From NCBI GenBank assembly GCA_047618505.1, contig JBLHLB010000127.1:1-10121 (forward strand): 10,121 bases of DNA, in the 5' to 3' direction. How positions within the stretch are numbered: the first letter of the stretch is position 1; each line of letters opens with the position of its first letter. The notes below the pieces were generated by a model that had not been told where the DNA came from, did not search any database, and saw nothing but the letters and a program-made list of their open reading frames with translations. The translations under genes were made by a program, and so were the position numbers. This stretch comes from JBLHLB01 sp047618505. GTDB taxonomy: Bacteria > Planctomycetota > UBA1135 > GCA-002686595. Below, piece by piece: positions 7,278 through 10,121 of the stretch.

Positions 7278-8852
7278 GTGATCTCACTACTCATCTGCTT
7301 GCCGCTTCTTGGCACCTCACTTCTGCCTCCTGCCGACACCCAGGAGGCTACCGTCGCCGCTGAACTCGACAGCGCCATCGTCCATGTAGGCCTCTTCAAG
7401 AACGGCCTCACCGTCGTACGCCGCGCCGTAACGCTCCCTGGCCCAGGCAGGTATTCCATCGGCGACGTACCCGCACCGATCCATGGGACGTTCTGGATCG
7501 AAAGTGACGGAGATGTCTCAGCCCGCGTGACCACGCGCACCGAGAGCACGAGCAAGGAGCGGAAGCTCACCGGCAATATTCAGGAGGACCTGGCGGGCGC
7601 GCGGGTTGTGGTGCAACGAACGGATGGGGTGGCTTCGGTAGCTGGGAAGCTCGCGCCCTTGGCGACGGGCGGCTCGAACATGCTGGTTCTCGACACCGAG
7701 GACGGGCGCGTGTACTTGGATACGAAGTTGATCGCTTCTGTGCGAGTGATCGAGGCCGCCCCGAGCGAGCCGATCGTCACGGTTAAGGAGATCCCCCTGC
7801 TTGAGTTGAGCGCGCTTGATGCACCCGACGGGCCGATCTCAATCGAGATCAGCTACCTCACTCGTGGTTTGACCTGGACGCCGAGCTACCGCATCGACCT
7901 TTCAGATCCGGAGCTATTGGTCCTAACCCAGAAGACGGTCATTAGTAATGAGCTGACGGATCTAACCGACGTGGATGTCGAGTTGATTTCGGGATACCCC
8001 AATATCGAATTCGGACACGTGCAGTCGCTCCTTGGAAGCAGCTCGAACATTGCCTCCTTCTTTAGCCAGCTGAGCAATTCCAGTTCTCTCCGCCACAACA
8101 CTCGCGGGGACATTCGCAGTCAGATCACATCGAACTACGCCGCGCCCGCGACGTCGAGCGCACCGCTGGTCCGACCCTCAGCCGAGGGCGTGGACATGCA
8201 CTATCACCCCATTGGGAAGATTGACCTGAAGCGCGGAGAGCGGCTCATGCTCCCCATCGCCGAAGCGACCTCGCCCTATGAGCGCATCGTCGATTGGCGC
8301 ATCCCTGACCTGCGCGACGAGCACGGACGCGCAATCGACGAGTATCAGCGTGAGAACAACCCGCGCTACAGATCGGACGGTGTCTGGGACGCACTACGTT
8401 TCAACAACCCCTACGACCATCCCATGACCACGGCGCCGGCCTTGATCGTCGACGGCCATCACTTCAATGGGCAGCAGACTTCCACTTGGGTCAACCCCGG
8501 GCAGGAGACGACCCTACGAATAACTAAAGCCTTGAGTGTGCGAGTCAGTGCCTCCGAGAGCGAAGTCAGTGGCGATCGCGAGCTCGTCAGCGTCGGTCGT
8601 CGCAACTACATCCGTCCCGATGTTCATGGCGAGCTCCTGGTGTGCAATCACCGCAAGGTGCCGACGACGGTGGTGATTCGCCGGGCCTTCTCGGGCAAGC
8701 TCCTCAGCTCGGATGCGGATCCCGAGGAGCGGCTGCTGGAATCCGGCGTCTACTCCATCAACCCGCGCAACGAGTTGGTCTGGACGATCACCCTGGAACC
8801 GGGGGAAACGCGGACATTGGAGTATCAGTACAGCGTCCTAGTGCTGCATTAG
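7278..8852 (+). CDS. Exported DUF4139 domain-containing protein
   Basis: From GTG 7278 the product has 524 residues and opens with an uncharged hydrophobic signal peptide (MISLLICLPLLGTSLLPP), so it is exported. The N-terminal part (about residues 30-80) has the beta pattern VHVGLFKNGLTVVRRAV and LPGPGRYSIGDVP, typical of the start of DUF4139-type proteins. The mid section ISYLTRGLTWTPSYRIDL (about 203-220) is the family's hallmark LSYLTxGLxWxxxY, followed by an ELTDLTDVDVELISG strand pair. The C-terminal half carries KIDLKRGERLMLPI and ends with LVWTITLEPGETRTLEYQY, the usual closing strands. A low-complexity Ser/Asn stretch (about 252-300) separates the two halves. The coiled-coil DUF4140 region found in many relatives is not evident. 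DUF4139 proteins have no established biochemical role; an envelope-associated beta-sandwich protein is the safest description. It converges with the cytochrome gene downstream. Confidence 0.8.
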   Translation: MISLLICLPLLGTSLLPPADTQEATVAAELDSAIVHVGLFKNGLTVVRRAVTLPGPGRYSIGDVPAPIHGTFWIESDGDVSARVTTRTESTSKERKLTGNIQEDLAGARVVVQRTDGVASVAGKLAPLATGGSNMLVLDTEDGRVYLDTKLIASVRVIEAAPSEPIVTVKEIPLLELSALDAPDGPISIEISYLTRGLTWTPSYRIDLSDPELLVLTQKTVISNELTDLTDVDVELISGYPNIEFGHVQSLLGSSSNIASFFSQLSNSSSLRHNTRGDIRSQITSNYAAPATSSAPLVRPSAEGVDMHYHPIGKIDLKRGERLMLPIAEATSPYERIVDWRIPDLRDEHGRAIDEYQRENNPRYRSDGVWDALRFNNPYDHPMTTAPALIVDGHHFNGQQTSTWVNPGQETTLRITKALSVRVSASESEVSGDRELVSVGRRNYIRPDVHGELLVCNHRKVPTTVVIRRAFSGKLLSSDADPEERLLESGVYSINPRNELVWTITLEPGETRTLEYQYSVLVLH

Positions 8853-9039
8853 TCTATCACCTACGGCCCGACTGTATCGGGGAGCCGATTGGATCCCGGT
8901 CCACGGGTTGACAAGGCCCTTCGGTGCACCAAACGCTTACGTGCGAAGTGCATTAAGCCTGCCCGACGCTGCAACTCTCCGCGCGTGTTCACCGCCGGAG
9001 ACGCGCCGGGGAAGTCTATCCACAAAGCAGGTGTTACAC
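8853..9039. other. Convergent spacer between the DUF4139 and cytochrome genes
   Basis: The two genes end facing each other here. Apart from the hairpin at 8975-9012, the only structure seen is a perfect odd palindrome, AGGTGT-T-ACACCT, at 9029-9041, which overlaps the stop codon of the cytochrome gene. No small gene or RNA gene is visible. Confidence 0.5.
8975..9012. terminator. Strong hairpin, possible bidirectional terminator
   Basis: GCGCGT (8981-8986) pairs with ACGCGC (9001-9006) around a 14-base loop. After a one-base bulge the stem continues with CTCC/GGGG-type pairs, giving about eleven pairs in all. Its place between two convergent genes suits a terminator for both. No T-run follows on either strand, so the assignment is tentative. 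Confidence 0.35.
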
Positions 9040-10121
9040 CTACTCGGTCACGATCAGCTCGAGGAACACTTCGGAGCGGCTGGCCCGGGGATCCTTGTGC
9101 TTGCCAACGATACGAACCGCGACTGCGCCGGCTGCAAGGGCGAGTTCCTGGGCACCATCCACGGGCAGGTAGGAGAAGCTGTCGACGTTCAAGTCGCCCG
9201 TTCCCAACTCCTCCCCAGCGGCACCCAAACTTGTGACCTGGAAGACAATGGCGCGGCCGATGATTCCGGGTACGCGGTGCCCCGCCTGGTTCTTGAGCAC
9301 AAGCTTGCGCGCGCCAGAGTCGCCCGTAAGGGACCAACCGAAGGCCAGCCTTAGGAAGGCAGGATCCCGCGGGGTTTGCAGGGCGTGGCTGCGACCGATG
9401 CGAAGGGGCACTGATTCGTCAAGAGCCAGGTCTGCGCCGAACTTGCTGCCGAGCTTGTCACCGGGCTCATTCGCCCAACGGCGCTCGATCGGAGCCATGT
9501 GACAGCCAACACAGGTGAGTCCGCGCTCGCCCATGCCCGCCTCTTTGAAGTCCTTCGCAACCCCGAACACAGGTCCGATGTTGGTCGAGTGACAGGTACT
9601 ACAGAGTGCGTTACTGCCGCCCGTATCACCGGCCTCCACACCGCTCAGGTGTTGCCTGGAGAGCGTGCTTCTGTGGGCCGTAGTCTGCGCTCCCCAGGGG
9701 CCAAGAATAGAACCGTCAGGTCCCTGGTGACAGGTGACGCAGCTCACTCCGAAGTGCGCATCGGCTGCCTCGGAATCGCGCGGTCGTAGACGCTCCGGCA
9801 ACTCGCCCGTGACCAGGAGGGGCTGGGGAATGTGGCAGGCGTGACAGGCCTTGGGCCGCCGCCGGTCCAAGATGCTCTCGCGGTACACCGTGTCGACCCA
9901 GGCCAAGGCGTGCGCGCCAGCGGACCACTCCGCCGTAACAGCGGAGTGGCACGGAGTGCATTCCAACTCCTCCAATCCGCCCAGCACGCTTGGTTCAAAC
10001 AGGGTCGTGGGAGCGGGCGGGCTCAACAGTGGCTTGTGGTCTTGCTGCCCCTGTCCAACGCCAGCTGAGAGCGCCGCCGCCCCAATGACCAGCACTGACA
10101 AGAGCAAGACAAGGCCAGGGA
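9040..10121 (-). CDS. Five-haem c-type cytochrome, periplasmic (start probably beyond window)
   Basis: Five CxxCH haem c sites are visible in order: CTPCH, CHACH, CVTCH, CSTCH and CVGCH (about residues 50, 88, 123, 169 and 199, counting from an in-frame TTG at 10107). The context WSAGAHALAW after the first site resembles the distal-His segment of the cytochrome c554 / multihaem group. His residues in QTTAHRSTLS and GRSHAL may be further ligands. The haem part is followed by about 130 residues without haem sites, predicted beta-rich (NQAGHRVPGIIGR, VFLELIVTE), as seen in some multihaem cytochromes. The N-terminus is a hydrophobic signal peptide whose core continues upstream of the TTG (GLV before LLLSVLVIG) to the window edge. 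The true start is therefore likely outside and the entry is 5'-partial. The role is electron transfer in the periplasm; partner and substrate are unknown. The stop is TAG at 9042-9040. Confidence 0.85.
   Translation of the reverse strand, partial: PGLVLLLSVLVIGAAALSAGVGQGQQDHKPLLSPPAPTTLFEPSVLGGLEELECTPCHSAVTAEWSAGAHALAWVDTVYRESILDRRRPKACHACHIPQPLLVTGELPERLRPRDSEAADAHFGVSCVTCHQGPDGSILGPWGAQTTAHRSTLSRQHLSGVEAGDTGGSNALCSTCHSTNIGPVFGVAKDFKEAGMGERGLTCVGCHMAPIERRWANEPGDKLGSKFGADLALDESVPLRIGRSHALQTPRDPAFLRLAFGWSLTGDSGARKLVLKNQAGHRVPGIIGRAIVFQVTSLGAAGEELGTGDLNVDSFSYLPVDGAQELALAAGAVAVRIVGKHKDPRASRSEVFLELIVTE

Noticed and set aside
10105..10107. TTG at 10107 as the real start of the cytochrome gene
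   Set aside because: The hydrophobic signal-peptide core continues upstream in frame to the window edge with no stop, so the true start probably lies outside.
1..10121. tRNA, rRNA, insertion sequence or attachment site
   Set aside because: No cloverleaf-like segment, rRNA-like block, transposase motif or terminal inverted repeat was seen by eye. A covariance-model search would be needed to be certain.

Overview
The window is GC-rich DNA from a Gram-negative-type bacterium. It encodes a lipoprotein signal, a periplasmic multihaem c-type cytochrome and several exported enzymes. The mix of a very large Ca-binding-repeat lipoprotein with a LamG-like end, a DUF4139 protein, a beta-lactamase-fold hydrolase fused to other domains, and weak or absent Shine-Dalgarno sites resembles Planctomycetota (large marine genomes) more than Proteobacteria. 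This is inference: no rRNA or other phylogenetic marker is present.

Layout. (1) 1-3644, minus strand: the first ~1214 codons of a giant lipoprotein, running off the left edge. It has a lipobox, a glycine linker, about fourteen 59-97-residue super-repeats of thrombospondin-type-3-like DxDGDGxPD units, an Ig-like domain and the start of a LamG/concanavalin-like domain. (2) 3645-4589: almost 1 kb without an intact gene. Within it, at 4186-4473 (minus), is a decayed response-regulator receiver domain that can be read only by switching frame. (3) 4590-4636: a GC-rich hairpin, probably the terminator of the next gene. (4) 4654-7092, minus: an 812-residue exported serine hydrolase (class C beta-lactamase / penicillin-binding-protein-like) with two DUF3471-like barrels and a LolA-like C-terminal domain. 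(5) 7093-7277: a divergent promoter region. (6) 7278-8852, plus: an exported DUF4139-type protein whose GTG start is fixed by a good Shine-Dalgarno. (7) 8853-9039: a convergent spacer with a strong hairpin. (8) 9040-10121, minus: a five-haem c-type cytochrome whose start probably lies just beyond the right edge.

All four intact or partial genes encode exported products with periplasmic, envelope or surface roles. Gene order gives no sign of a shared pathway: each gene appears to be its own transcription unit, and no defence, mobile or biosynthetic system was found. The points most worth a second look are the receiver-domain pseudogene hidden in the intergenic gap, the paired-repeat architecture of the giant lipoprotein, and the three-part hydrolase fusion.
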